Shown one piece after another: positions 9,214 through 17,956 of a DNA stretch of 39,076 nucleotides (its first letter is position 1; every line of letters begins with the position of its first letter). A program made the position numbers and the translations under genes. The notes beneath the pieces are model-generated. The model did not search any database. It worked only from the letters and a program-made list of their open reading frames with translations, and was not told the origin of the DNA. The stretch spans positions 1-39,076 of the forward strand of contig JAUXFG010000014.1 in assembly GCA_030620115.1 (NCBI GenBank). Reading direction: 5' to 3'. Origin of the DNA: Candidatus Fermentibacterota bacterium. GTDB taxonomy: Bacteria; JAFGKV01.

Positions 9214-9550
9214 TCCCGGTCTCCTTACTCCCAGAAATCACATCAAATGCTTCGTCGATCTGATCAAGGGGTATCTTCTGGAGCGAGTTGATGCGGGCAA
9301 GAAGCTGGTCCCGTTCTTTGGTGATGCCTCGAAGCTTCGAGAGAAGTTTGAAGTGCTCCACAGCAGCAATCACAAACATGACAACCAGACCAAGCAGGAA
9401 CGCCGCCAGCAGCACGAGGAGAAGAGGCGCCTCGGGGAGCACGAATGACCCCATGCGTAGCCCGTGTACCACAAGCCCGGCATTCTGGAAGCCGAAATAC
9501 AGCAAGACCATGAACACAATAGCCAAAACCAACCATCTCAGGAACCACAT
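9203..9550 (-). CDS. lapA: LapA-domain inner-membrane protein
   Basis: This 115-residue protein has two hydrophobic helices (about 3-22 and 40-64) joined by a short loop containing the FxxQN segment typical of LapA (YFGFQNAG). A charged, probably coiled-coil tail follows (about 66-95). LapA is the usual partner of LapB in the envelope. The start has a strong AGGAGGAG site 7 bases upstream. The gene overlaps the 3' end of miaB by 13 bases and the start of lapB by 11 bases, so the three are almost certainly co-transcribed. Confidence 0.88.
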   Translation of the reverse strand: MWFLRWLVLAIVFMVLLYFGFQNAGLVVHGLRMGSFVLPEAPLLLVLLAAFLLGLVVMFVIAAVEHFKLLSKLRGITKERDQLLARINSLQKIPLDQIDEAFDVISGSKETGNGS

Positions 9551-10836
9551 GACTGATCTCCTCCTGCTCGAACGTGAGCTGCATGCAGCGTATGCCCCCT
9601 CAATCCGATAACCCTCGCAGAAACCTCATCTCCCGAGGCGAAATCACCTTCCAATATAACGACTCGACCATTGGAGGTCTTGCCCATCATGAATCGGGGA
9701 TCTTTCCTATCGGGTCCCTCGACAAGTACCTTGACCATGGCGCCTACCTCTTCCTTCCGCTTCTCCGCCAAAACCTCGTGGTGAGCGCTGACCAGCCGCG
9801 CCAATCGCTCTTGACTCACCTCTGCGGGAACCTGGTCTTGCAACGAAGCGGCAACAGTCCCAGGTCTTGGAGAGTAGGCAAATGTAAACGCCGTGTCAAA
9901 ACCTACGGTTCGAACTACCGCCAGCGTGGCCCCGAAATCAGCCTCTGTTTCGCCGGGAAATCCCACAATAAGATCGGTCGAAAGCCCAAGACCAGGGATG
10001 AGAGCCCGCGCGCGTTCCACGAGATCGAGATAGCCTGTGATGGTATACTCTCTTCTCATGAGCTTCAGCACACGATCGGATCCCGATTGGAGCGGCAGAT
10101 GGAGACGCTTCTCCACCACATCCGTTGACGCCATGACCTCGAGCAGATCGTCGCCGATATCAGAGGGATAGGGAGCCGTAAAACGAATACGACGAAGTCC
10201 GGGAAGAACAGCGAGCTGTTTGAGGAGCGCGGCAAATGAAATACCTCGATAGGAGTACGCAGATACTCGTTGTCCGAGCAGCACGAGCTCGATGTATCCA
10301 GATTCCAAGGCGTCAACGGCCCTCTCCATCACGAATGAAGGCGGAAACGACACCTGCGTGCCCCGCGTCGCTGGCACCACGCAGAAACTGCAGTTCCGGT
10401 CACATCCTCGCATCACAGGAATCCATGCACGGATGCCCATACCCCTCCTTGGTTCCGTCCGCTCCGCACCCCACATCGTGTGCCCTAATGCAATACCGCC
10501 GGCTTGGGCTAAATCAGGCAGTTCATTGAGCCGGGCGGGCGAAACCATGAGATGGAGCCCCGGCAGTGTGCTCAAGAGCTCCTGTCCCCGCCATTCCGCC
10601 ACGCAGCCGATGAGCGCCACTTTGGCTCCCGGATAGGTGCGCACATACTCGCTTGCACGATTCACCGCGCGCTTCTCCGCCTTCAATCGAACCGCACAGC
10701 CGTTCACGAGAATAAGCTCCGCGTCACTGGCAGCCTGTGTTTCCTTCCATCCGTGCGCCAGAAGAAGCCCGGCAACTCTCTCGCTGTCGGCCTTATTCAT
10801 CTGGCAACCGAGGGTCTCAACATAGAAGGATCTCAT
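9538..10836 (-). CDS. miaB: tRNA-i6A37 methylthiotransferase MiaB-type
   Basis: The product is a radical SAM methylthiotransferase that adds a methylthio group to modified adenosine 37 of tRNA. The first iron-sulfur cluster is bound by Cys11 (GCQMN), Cys47 (NGCAVR) and Cys78 (GCVAE). The radical SAM cluster is bound by Cys145, Cys149 and Cys152 (GCDRNCSFC). A TRAM-like C-terminus follows. The usual NTCSVR is NGCAVR here, a small departure that keeps the cysteine. At 432 residues it fits MiaB, although a related methylthiotransferase (RimO or MtaB type) is not fully excluded. The ATG at 10836 overlaps the upstream gene's TGA as ATGA, which settles the start against an in-frame ATG at 10899. 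miaB, mutS and mutL are often neighbours. Confidence 0.88.
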   Translation of the reverse strand: MRSFYVETLGCQMNKADSERVAGLLLAHGWKETQAASDAELILVNGCAVRLKAEKRAVNRASEYVRTYPGAKVALIGCVAEWRGQELLSTLPGLHLMVSPARLNELPDLAQAGGIALGHTMWGAERTEPRRGMGIRAWIPVMRGCDRNCSFCVVPATRGTQVSFPPSFVMERAVDALESGYIELVLLGQRVSAYSYRGISFAALLKQLAVLPGLRRIRFTAPYPSDIGDDLLEVMASTDVVEKRLHLPLQSGSDRVLKLMRREYTITGYLDLVERARALIPGLGLSTDLIVGFPGETEADFGATLAVVRTVGFDTAFTFAYSPRPGTVAASLQDQVPAEVSQERLARLVSAHHEVLAEKRKEEVGAMVKVLVEGPDRKDPRFMMGKTSNGRVVILEGDFASGDEVSARVIGLRGHTLHAAHVRAGGDQSCGS

Positions 10837-12080
10837 GACGCCATATCCGCCGTTGTAGTAGAAGGCTGGTGAGAAATCCGGGCTTGTCCCGCAAGCCACC
10901 CCAGAAGACTCCAGAAGAATATCTGCTGCGAGTAGTCGCGCCAGGTTACATCAACAAGGCCGTGAACAAGAATCCCGAGAAGCAATGCCGTAGTTCCCAG
11001 CCCGACCCCCACAAAGGTCGGATCGTCCCGCATGAGAAGTCTACGGGTTTGGCGTAGAGCAGCTATGAACACCCAGACTAGTGCCGCGAGACCGAGGATA
11101 CCCAACTCCGCCCAGGTGTGCAGCAAGAGATTATGTGCATGCCTGCCCACCAGGACAGATCGCTCACTCCCCAGTCTCCCCGCTGCCGCAAACCAGAGAC
11201 TATCGTATCCACATCCCCCCCACGGGTTTTCTGCAATGATGCGTGCGACTTCGCGCCACAACTCCACCCGGAACAGGTTCGTGGCAAAATGCGGATCTAT
11301 CCCTGCTCGCGCCCTGATACCAATGGCCCCAGGAAAAAGCATGACAAAAAGAACCATAACCATTGCCACCACAAAAGCCCGTCTCCATCCCCATCTCAGA
11401 CCTGCCATCACGCCTACGCCACATGCCAGGGAAAACCACGCGCCACGAGAAAAGCTGGTCATCAGCGAGAGAAAGAGCAAGACGAGGACAACGCTTGCGG
11501 CAAGCCATACCCGCGCACCCTTCTTGGATACGATTCCCAAAACCAGGAGAAAGACCAGGAGTTCGTATCCTGCGCGACTGTTCGTGTGCCCCATGATATC
11601 AAGCCTCGTTTCAAGTCCATCCCGAAGAGATGAGAGACGCGCAAGACCGCGAGCCGCACTCACCAGAGCCCACGAACTCCAAACGGGAAGCAGCACGAAT
11701 AGCAGCCTTCTTGGCTCTTTTCTGGATAGCCACATGGTCACGAGGAAAATAGAGGAAAAGGTTATGAGCGTCGCGATCTCCATCCGTACATAATTCAGAC
11801 CCAAAGTCGGAACCCGTAGCAGGGGCAGGACAGAAATTATGCAGAGGGCAAGGTAAAGGAGAGGGAGCTCCTCCAATAGCATACCACGGCGCCTCAGCAG
11901 GCTTAGGCCTACCGGGATCGAAGCGAGCAGAAACCCACCAACCAACAGATCGTGACTCAGGTTCCAGGCACCCTCCAGGCATGTCCCGCGAGACAGCAAG
12001 GACACTGTTGGATGCCACAGGAGGAGAAAGACTCCACAGGCCAATGCCCCCAAAAAAACCCGGCGCCCGTATCCCTCCAT
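10833..12080 (-). CDS. O-antigen ligase / polymerase-like membrane protein
   Basis: This 415-residue protein has about ten hydrophobic segments and a large periplasmic loop. The motifs TSFSRGAWFSLACG, ENPWGGCGYDS and HAHNLLLHTWAELGILGL are those of the Wzy_C / WaaL family. Such proteins transfer or polymerise lipid-linked glycans on the periplasmic face. Ligase and polymerase cannot be told apart by sequence at this level, so I give no symbol. The gene starts 14 bases after the upstream membrane glycosyltransferase-like gene and overlaps miaB at its stop. It therefore bridges the glycan cluster and the miaB-lapAB-mutSL run. Confidence 0.85.
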   Translation of the reverse strand: MEGYGRRVFLGALACGVFLLLWHPTVSLLSRGTCLEGAWNLSHDLLVGGFLLASIPVGLSLLRRRGMLLEELPLLYLALCIISVLPLLRVPTLGLNYVRMEIATLITFSSIFLVTMWLSRKEPRRLLFVLLPVWSSWALVSAARGLARLSSLRDGLETRLDIMGHTNSRAGYELLVFLLVLGIVSKKGARVWLAASVVLVLLFLSLMTSFSRGAWFSLACGVGVMAGLRWGWRRAFVVAMVMVLFVMLFPGAIGIRARAGIDPHFATNLFRVELWREVARIIAENPWGGCGYDSLWFAAAGRLGSERSVLVGRHAHNLLLHTWAELGILGLAALVWVFIAALRQTRRLLMRDDPTFVGVGLGTTALLLGILVHGLVDVTWRDYSQQIFFWSLLGWLAGQARISHQPSTTTADMAS

Positions 12081-12094
12081 TTGCAGTATGGCGC

Positions 12095-14929
12095 TCAGGG
12101 GGCCTCCAGATGGATCTTGATCTCTTCCTCGACAAGATCGACCTTATCGATGATGAGATTCCGGTCCTCACCGGTGGCCCTATTCACGTAGTCATTAGGA
12201 AACCTGAGCCTGACCGACCTCAGACCAGGGCTGGAGGTGACTGAGACCGTGTATGTGCGCCACTGCCGATCGCTCACAGTGAATTCTTTGACTCTGTGCC
12301 CCCCGAGATCCAGAATCATCTTCGGCCATTGCCCTGCAGCGGGCGTTCCTCTGGCCACGATCTCAAGCCGAACGGCTCCTCCTGGAAATCGGAACTCATG
12401 CATGATGCCTTGCTCGGTGACATTGATTCCTTGGGGTACCTCGAAACCAGGATGTTGATCCATCTCTTCTGCTTCCACCGAGAGGCGTCTCTCGGCAGGC
12501 TCTCTGCGGGCCACAATCCGCGCAATGACCGCATCGGGCAGCCGGCTTCCGGACAGGTCCGAGATCGGCAATGGCTCACCGTCATTTTCATAGAGCTCCA
12601 TGCATAGCTGGGCTCGGTCGGGGAAATGCTCCGGGAGTCCAGCATAGACAAGACGAAGAGGCAATGCATCTACCGCGGTGGCCCCCAGCTCACACCCCGA
12701 GTCGGGCATGCTCAGGTGCCAGCCTCCACGCGGCGGAGCAAGAATCATCTTCCCTGTACCCTTGAGGTAGAAATCGGGTCGCACCCCTCCGGTCATGGGT
12801 CTGATACAGGCCCACTTCAGTTGCACCTCGACCTCTTCCCCGGGATTCCACACCCCCATCGGCAGCTCCAGCGAATGTAACGCAACCGCTCGGCCGAACT
12901 CATAGCTCAGGCTGATCCTACCCCCCAACGACTCGATCCGGCGCTCCAACTCCTCATATTCCTCTGTGCGCCCCAAACCTCTGTACGTGGCTACCAGAAG
13001 CTGAGCCGCAGTCAGATGATCAGGGTCAAGAACCAGTGTCCGCTCAAGGTTTCTCGCGGCTGCCGGAAGCCTGTTTGTTTGAAACAGAAGCTTCCCCAAC
13101 CCAAAGTATATCACGGCGTTGGCGGAATCGATCTTCGATGCTCGTGTGTACAGATCTACGGCCTCCCCCATCCTCCCCTCATCTGCAGCGACGGCTGCCA
13201 ATTCGAGCAGCCCGACGATACGATTCGGCTCTCTTGCCAATACATGCTGAAGCTCCTGCCGTGCATCAGCGGTATTGCCGATGTTTGCATAAAGATGAGC
13301 CAGGGCAAGCCGCGCTTCAATTTCCTGTTCGCCGCCCATGGCGACCTTCTCCTGTTCTTCGCTCCACTGCGATTCTGAAACATGAAGCCAGGAGGTGGCC
13401 ATTATCACGACTTCTGTATATTCGGGCCCTTTGAATCGAGCCACCTGCTCGAAGTCCCTATCAAGCGCCTGTCGTACGCCGGCGGGAACCGCTGGGTAGG
13501 CCTCACTCTGGTAGACCACAGCCCACGCTGATGACCATTCTCGTGCAAGGCTATCCACTTGGCTGCCGCGTTCAGGCACGACAAAGGGAAGATCACCCAG
13601 CACATTCTGGAGCTCCGAGCGCATCAGCGCGCCGGCCCACTGGGGTGCGACGATCAGGCCATGTCCAAGCCGCATGCGCGGTTTCAGGAACTGCGCCGCC
13701 TCGGCCCAGTAGTTATGAATCTCCTTCTGCACACGATATCCTCGGTAGAGTTTCCGTCCGACGCCTTGACCAAACCAAGAAAACAGGCCTACCACCACCA
13801 AGATGCCTGCCAATACCGGCACCCTGAGTCCGACCATACGCCGCAATGCCCGGAGCAGACCCTCGACGATCATGACCATGCCGCTCGCCGCCATGAGAAG
13901 GAATGGAAGGTAGAGGGGATTGAGAGTCGACGGTTTCTGGGGTCTATACGCGTTGAAGAGAAGGAGATTGATCGCAGGTATGCCCAGAAGAGCCCAAAGG
14001 ATCAGGAGTATCATAGGTCTTCGATACCGCTTGTCCACGTATACACGTCTCAGCTTTTCTATTCGGGTCACTCTCTTCCTTATACAGCCTATAATTCCTA
14101 CCACCATGGCGATCCCCAGAATCGGCAACGCCCAGGTAACATGGCCCCATAGATACTCGTGTACAAAAAGGACATACTTGACATGCATGATGGGTGGCCG
14201 TGGGATGGGGGGGTTGACCCCTCTGCTCGCCAGAACCCACGACACAACCCAAACAACCGATAGAACCAGAACCACGGGAACTGTTGAGAGATATTGCCAC
14301 AATGGCAATGCTGGAGGAGCCACGTCTCTCCTGCCTTCCCTTCTGCCTGGATTGTACAGATAGGCAGCCCCCATGATGGTGATCACCACCAGAGGAATGA
14401 ACCCCTGAAATCCGGAGAGCGCCAAAAGCAACCCCGCGAAGAAAAGTCCAATCCATATCACCCATTTGCCCGTTCGCAACCCAACACAGAAGAGGACCAG
14501 CGTCAGGCCCTGACTGGCCAGAAGAAACGAATCAGGCCCCACGCTGTGTGCCGCCGAGAACATGCGGACAGAGCCAAGAGCCAGGAGGCCGGCAGCCAAA
14601 GCCTCAGCAGAGGAGAAGAGCCCCCACGCCGCAGCCATGGCAGCTCCCAGCGCCAGGACTGCGGCGGCCCACGAGAGGGTCCTTGCGCGGGACATATTCA
14701 TCGGTCCGGCGTCCACAGCCCGCAGTGCCCCGACATACGCGGGACTCCGATATTCAAGATGGGGGAGTGGTGGTTCGCCCGGCTGTTTCAGGCTTTCCGC
14801 GGCAATGGCCAGCTCTTCGCCCCATACGTTGATGTCGGCCAAATCCTGGTGAAACATCCACGCACCAGCGAACAGGATCACGATACACACCGAAACAGCC
14901 AGTCTTGCCGGGATTTGTTCTCTACTCAT
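12095..14929 (-). CDS. Large membrane glycosyltransferase-like protein with TPR and CBM60-like domain
   Basis: This 944-residue protein has three parts. Residues 1-390 form a polytopic membrane region like the GT39/GT83 (PMT/ArnT) transferases, with a first periplasmic loop containing the acidic GEE (37-39). Residues about 530-690 are TPR repeats. Residues about 815-935 look like a CBM60-type xylan-binding beta-sandwich, with RFPNDY (909-914) and EDRNLIIDKV (921-930) as the calcium/ligand-loop-like signature. A role in moving sugars from lipid carriers to an extracytoplasmic acceptor is inferred. The catalytic acidic pair is less clear than in typical members, so enzymatic activity is not certain. 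The ATG overlaps the stop of the lipoprotein gene before it, which carries a similar C-terminal signature. No frameshift is seen. Confidence 0.75.
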   Translation of the reverse strand: MSREQIPARLAVSVCIVILFAGAWMFHQDLADINVWGEELAIAAESLKQPGEPPLPHLEYRSPAYVGALRAVDAGPMNMSRARTLSWAAAVLALGAAMAAAWGLFSSAEALAAGLLALGSVRMFSAAHSVGPDSFLLASQGLTLVLFCVGLRTGKWVIWIGLFFAGLLLALSGFQGFIPLVVITIMGAAYLYNPGRREGRRDVAPPALPLWQYLSTVPVVLVLSVVWVVSWVLASRGVNPPIPRPPIMHVKYVLFVHEYLWGHVTWALPILGIAMVVGIIGCIRKRVTRIEKLRRVYVDKRYRRPMILLILWALLGIPAINLLLFNAYRPQKPSTLNPLYLPFLLMAASGMVMIVEGLLRALRRMVGLRVPVLAGILVVVGLFSWFGQGVGRKLYRGYRVQKEIHNYWAEAAQFLKPRMRLGHGLIVAPQWAGALMRSELQNVLGDLPFVVPERGSQVDSLAREWSSAWAVVYQSEAYPAVPAGVRQALDRDFEQVARFKGPEYTEVVIMATSWLHVSESQWSEEQEKVAMGGEQEIEARLALAHLYANIGNTADARQELQHVLAREPNRIVGLLELAAVAADEGRMGEAVDLYTRASKIDSANAVIYFGLGKLLFQTNRLPAAARNLERTLVLDPDHLTAAQLLVATYRGLGRTEEYEELERRIESLGGRISLSYEFGRAVALHSLELPMGVWNPGEEVEVQLKWACIRPMTGGVRPDFYLKGTGKMILAPPRGGWHLSMPDSGCELGATAVDALPLRLVYAGLPEHFPDRAQLCMELYENDGEPLPISDLSGSRLPDAVIARIVARREPAERRLSVEAEEMDQHPGFEVPQGINVTEQGIMHEFRFPGGAVRLEIVARGTPAAGQWPKMILDLGGHRVKEFTVSDRQWRTYTVSVTSSPGLRSVRLRFPNDYVNRATGEDRNLIIDKVDLVEEEIKIHLEAP

Positions 14930-15414
14930 GTCTGGGCCCTCAACAGAACCACCTTTCGGATAAAGAGGTTGATGTCCTCATTCCTCGTGAGACGATCGTT
15001 CACAAATGCGAGCCTGAGTTCACCATTGCGCTCCTCGAACGCTGCGGGGACCACATACCAAGCCCAATTAGAGGACGTCACCGCGACCCCGCCGATGCGG
15101 TGTCCATTCCACGCAAGGTCCACAAGAGGCCAGGTTCCTTGACACGGGGACCCCTTGGCCAGAAATGCAACTGCCGTCACCCCAGGTTCTATGGAAAGAG
15201 TTTTGGCCAGCGCACAGTTCCGCCAGAGAGCCCAATGTGGATGCTGGAGTTCGGCGGTGTCCAGCTTGAATGAGACTGCCTCCATCTCATGAGCAATCGG
15301 CTGAGGGAGTTCTTGGAAAGGACCAAACGATGACCGGTCTTGGCCGCACCCGGATACAATAGCCCCCAGCAGGAGTGCCAGCTGGATCAAAACGAATGGC
15401 TTCTTGATCAACAT
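14926..15414 (-). CDS. Small lipoprotein with CBM60-like C-terminal pattern
   Basis: From the ATG at 15414 the protein has 162 residues and a clear lipoprotein signal: MLIKKPFVLIQLALLLGAIVSGC with the acylated cysteine at 23. The frame stays open to 15723, but the lipobox and a GAGGT site 6 bases upstream favour 15414. The C-terminal half has the pattern VDLAWNGHRIGG ... FVNDRLTRNEDINLFIRKV. This is close to the FPND ... EDRNLIIDKV pattern at the end of the next protein and is reminiscent of CBM60-type carbohydrate-binding domains. It overlaps that gene as ATGA, so the two probably work together in glycan assembly or display. This is inference; the family is not one I can name with certainty. 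Confidence 0.7.
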   Translation of the reverse strand: MLIKKPFVLIQLALLLGAIVSGCGQDRSSFGPFQELPQPIAHEMEAVSFKLDTAELQHPHWALWRNCALAKTLSIEPGVTAVAFLAKGSPCQGTWPLVDLAWNGHRIGGVAVTSSNWAWYVVPAAFEERNGELRLAFVNDRLTRNEDINLFIRKVVLLRAQT

Positions 15415-15501
15415 GAATACCTCGGTGGGTTTCTTTACTTCCCTGCAGGCCGACTCAGCCACATTGCGGTAATGGCGATAGGCTCCTGTGTGGGACTCGG
15501 T

Positions 15502-15527
15502 CCAGCACTCAGCGCGCTGAGTGCTGG
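15502..15527. promoter_or_regulatory. Perfect 26-base palindrome
   Basis: The left half is CCAGCACTCAGCG and the right half is its exact reverse complement, with no spacer. It lies in the 145-base gap between a GT4 gene and the lipoprotein gene, within a minus-strand transcription unit. No T-run follows on either strand, so it is not a typical terminator. It could be a dimeric regulator site, an mRNA processing hairpin, or an inverted relative of the AACGCTC/AGCGCTG heptads found at 20523-20550. Confidence 0.55.
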
Positions 15528-15559
15528 GAGCCGACAGTATATCGTTCAATGGGTGGGGG

Positions 15560-16744
15560 TCAACAAACACGATTCGCCATAACCTCACGGTAGAGTTCAA
15601 GCAAAAGCCCTCCAAAATGGCGCCAGTTGAGAGAGCCCTCTGCAACCTCTCGAGCCTTTGCTCCAAGCCTTTGTGCGAGCTCTGGATTCCGGAGAAGACG
15701 AAGCACTTCCCGACCAAACTCATGCGGCTTCTCTCCGGCTAGCAATCCAACCTGCTCTCGCTGTAACAGATCCCCGATCTCGCCCACAGGATTCGTTACG
15801 ATCGGCCGGCCGGAGGCAAGGTAGTCTCCTAGCTTGATCGGTCCCCTTCCACGGTTATAGAGGGTATCTTGATAGGGCAAAAGCAATACGTCTGCGGCGC
15901 CCAACCAGGTTTCCATGGTCCCGGGCGGTTGGACACCGGTCACCATCACGCCTTCAGAGATGCCAAGTCTCTGGACCAGATGATCGACCTTCCTGCCACC
16001 AGGGCCAACCAAAAGGAACCGGGCGGCGGGCATCTCTCTTCGGACGAGGGCAAACGCCTCCAGGGCAAGCGCAATATCATATTGCACAAATCCCATATAT
16101 TCGATTATGGGCACACCATGGGGGAGCCCTAGAGTGTTCCTGGCAGCTTCTTTTGCCACAGGCCGAATCCGCTCGGCATCGGCCCCAGAAGGAATGTAGT
16201 GAACCTTGTGCCTTGGGAGACCGAGATCAAGGGCGCGACGCTCCAATGCCCGTGATGTCACTGTTACGAGATCGGCATACTTCCTGAAATGCTCCTCGAA
16301 AAAGGTCTCGACCCCTCCGAACAATAGCTTCACAGGCCACGGGCGTGTGGCACTGATCACCCCTCCCCTCCCCCACCAATCGGCCCAGTCAGAACAGAGA
16401 GGAATGCCCATCTTCCTGGAGAGCGCCAGTCCAGGAAAAATCACTGCGGGTCGACTGTCGAAAGCGTGAACTATGTCGATTGGACCTATCCTCTTCCCTA
16501 AGAAGTATCGTCTAACCGTATCCCATGGGTCCCATCCCGTTCTCAGGCTTCCCCAAAGGAGGTCGGGAGATTCTAGAACCATAACCCCATTGTCGTTGGA
16601 TTCGTGCACTCGAAAGCGGGAGCGGGACGAGATGGTCATGATGGTGACGGTCTCACCGGCCCTCACGAGCTCTCTCGCAAGGCCCATGGCACGGAAATAG
16701 GTACTTCGTCCTCTCACATTATGATTGAGCATCAGCACGTGCAT
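15560..16744 (-). CDS. GT4-family glycosyltransferase
   Basis: This 394-residue protein has a GT-B fold layout. The N-terminal Rossmann domain begins MHVLMLNHNVRGRSTYFRA. The C-terminal nucleotide-sugar domain includes LLVGPGGRKVDHLVQRLG, the LLLPYQD loop and GPIKLGDYLASGRPIV. The classic E-x7-E motif is altered here (KLGDYLASG in place of the usual KLFEYMA type). The donor and acceptor are unknown. It would act in the cytosol on a lipid-linked surface glycan, given the neighbours. The ATG is 18 bases downstream of the preceding GT4 gene, so the two are probably co-transcribed. The next gene begins after a 145-base gap with a perfect palindrome. Confidence 0.85.
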   Translation of the reverse strand: MHVLMLNHNVRGRSTYFRAMGLARELVRAGETVTIMTISSRSRFRVHESNDNGVMVLESPDLLWGSLRTGWDPWDTVRRYFLGKRIGPIDIVHAFDSRPAVIFPGLALSRKMGIPLCSDWADWWGRGGVISATRPWPVKLLFGGVETFFEEHFRKYADLVTVTSRALERRALDLGLPRHKVHYIPSGADAERIRPVAKEAARNTLGLPHGVPIIEYMGFVQYDIALALEAFALVRREMPAARFLLVGPGGRKVDHLVQRLGISEGVMVTGVQPPGTMETWLGAADVLLLPYQDTLYNRGRGPIKLGDYLASGRPIVTNPVGEIGDLLQREQVGLLAGEKPHEFGREVLRLLRNPELAQRLGAKAREVAEGSLNWRHFGGLLLELYREVMANRVC

Positions 16745-16762
16745 ATCCGGTGTCCGCGCCCC

Positions 16763-17881
16763 CTATTGTTGCCTATGTTTGTCCGAAAGCCCCATATAGA
16801 GCTGAGCGTATGCGGAGGTCATGATGTCAGCCCTATATTCGGTGTGAATCCTTCTCCTACCCGCACGGGAAAGTGCCGCCTTCAGATGATCATCGGTCAT
16901 GATGCGAACCATGGAGTCCGCCAGCGCGGTGACATCTCTCGGAGGGATGAGGATTCCATCCTTGCCGTCTCTGATGAGTTCCGAGAGACCACCTACTTGA
17001 GATGCCACCACAGGAACCCCACTGGCCATGGCCTCCATGGTCGCAAATGGCATACCTTCCCAGAGAGACGGCTGAACATATAGATCGAAGAAAGGAATAT
17101 ACTGCTCCACCGAGTCTCGCCATCCAGCGAACCGAATCCGTGCAGCCAGAGGTCCGGACCCTGCACGCCTCTTCAATGCTTTCTCATGGGGCCCGGATCC
17201 CAGAATCATCAATTCCGCTCCGTCAAGCTGCGTGGCACACCGACGAAACGCTTCGATGAGATAGCGCTGCCCTTTTTGTGTTGCCAAACGCCCCACGCAG
17301 CCGATGATTCTCTTCTCCTTTGGAAAGTCCTTTGGAATAGGAAGCGCCCACCGGGTCCGAAAACGAGCCGGATCAATTGCATTGGGTATTACTTCCACGT
17401 TCTCTGGATGAACGCCCTGGTATTTCTCAACGAAAAGACCCAATGCCCGGGAAACAACGACCACACGATCTGCGTGCCCAAGCGCCCACCGTGAGAGCAG
17501 AGCCTTCAAGGGATTCTTACGCAGAACCCTGTACGGATCCTCATTCTGAACTGTGCAGACAACTGCGGTGCGCGGAACATTGAGGGCAGATAGGGCCCCC
17601 ACCACTTCACCGCGAAGAAGCTGGCAGTGCAGGAGATCGATCTTCCGATCCGCCAGGAAACGCCCTACCCGCCGCGCCATAGTAAACAGGCTTGGACCTG
17701 GCTTCCCAAAATAGACGGTAGGCACATCGATCCTCCGATACGCCGCTTCCATGGCGCCACGTCCCGTCAACGCTCCCGCACATATCTCGATCTCCATATC
17801 CCGGGCTCTTCTCGCGATCTCCAGGAAGGTATTGTTCGGACCTTCAGCCCGAAACGATGTATTGAGAAGTAATACGCGCAT
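16763..17881 (-). CDS. GT4-family glycosyltransferase
   Basis: This is a 372-residue retaining glycosyltransferase with the MRVLLLNTSF start. VIPNAIDPARF lies between the domains, followed by GCVGRLATQKGQRYLIEAF. The E-x7-E motif is intact in PSLWEGMPFATMEAMASGVPVV. A GGLSELIRDGKDGILIPP segment follows. All this is typical of GT4 enzymes that use nucleotide-diphospho sugars. The sugar is unknown. The start has a GAGAG site, and the gene follows another GT4 gene after 75 bases and precedes a third by 18 bases. Three adjacent GT4 enzymes plus an O-antigen ligase suggest stepwise building of a repeat unit, although no initiating phosphoglycosyltransferase or flippase is in the window. Confidence 0.88.
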   Translation of the reverse strand: MRVLLLNTSFRAEGPNNTFLEIARRARDMEIEICAGALTGRGAMEAAYRRIDVPTVYFGKPGPSLFTMARRVGRFLADRKIDLLHCQLLRGEVVGALSALNVPRTAVVCTVQNEDPYRVLRKNPLKALLSRWALGHADRVVVVSRALGLFVEKYQGVHPENVEVIPNAIDPARFRTRWALPIPKDFPKEKRIIGCVGRLATQKGQRYLIEAFRRCATQLDGAELMILGSGPHEKALKRRAGSGPLAARIRFAGWRDSVEQYIPFFDLYVQPSLWEGMPFATMEAMASGVPVVASQVGGLSELIRDGKDGILIPPRDVTALADSMVRIMTDDHLKAALSRAGRRRIHTEYRADIMTSAYAQLYMGLSDKHRQQ

Positions 17882-17956
17882 GTGTTCTCTCGTGTTGCGC
17901 AGTCCTACTCGATGCCCAACGAGGTGGAAAGAACCGCCAACAGTCTGTCCCTGGCG

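Noticed and set aside
14294-15142. 282-codon plus-strand open frame across the large membrane protein and lipoprotein genes
   Set aside because: It is antisense to two genes whose lipobox, TPR and CBM-like patterns are clear; no ribosome site or domain supports it.
15415-15723. Longer lipoprotein with a start at 15723
   Set aside because: The extra 103 residues would overlap the end of the preceding gene and hide the lipobox signal in the middle of the protein.
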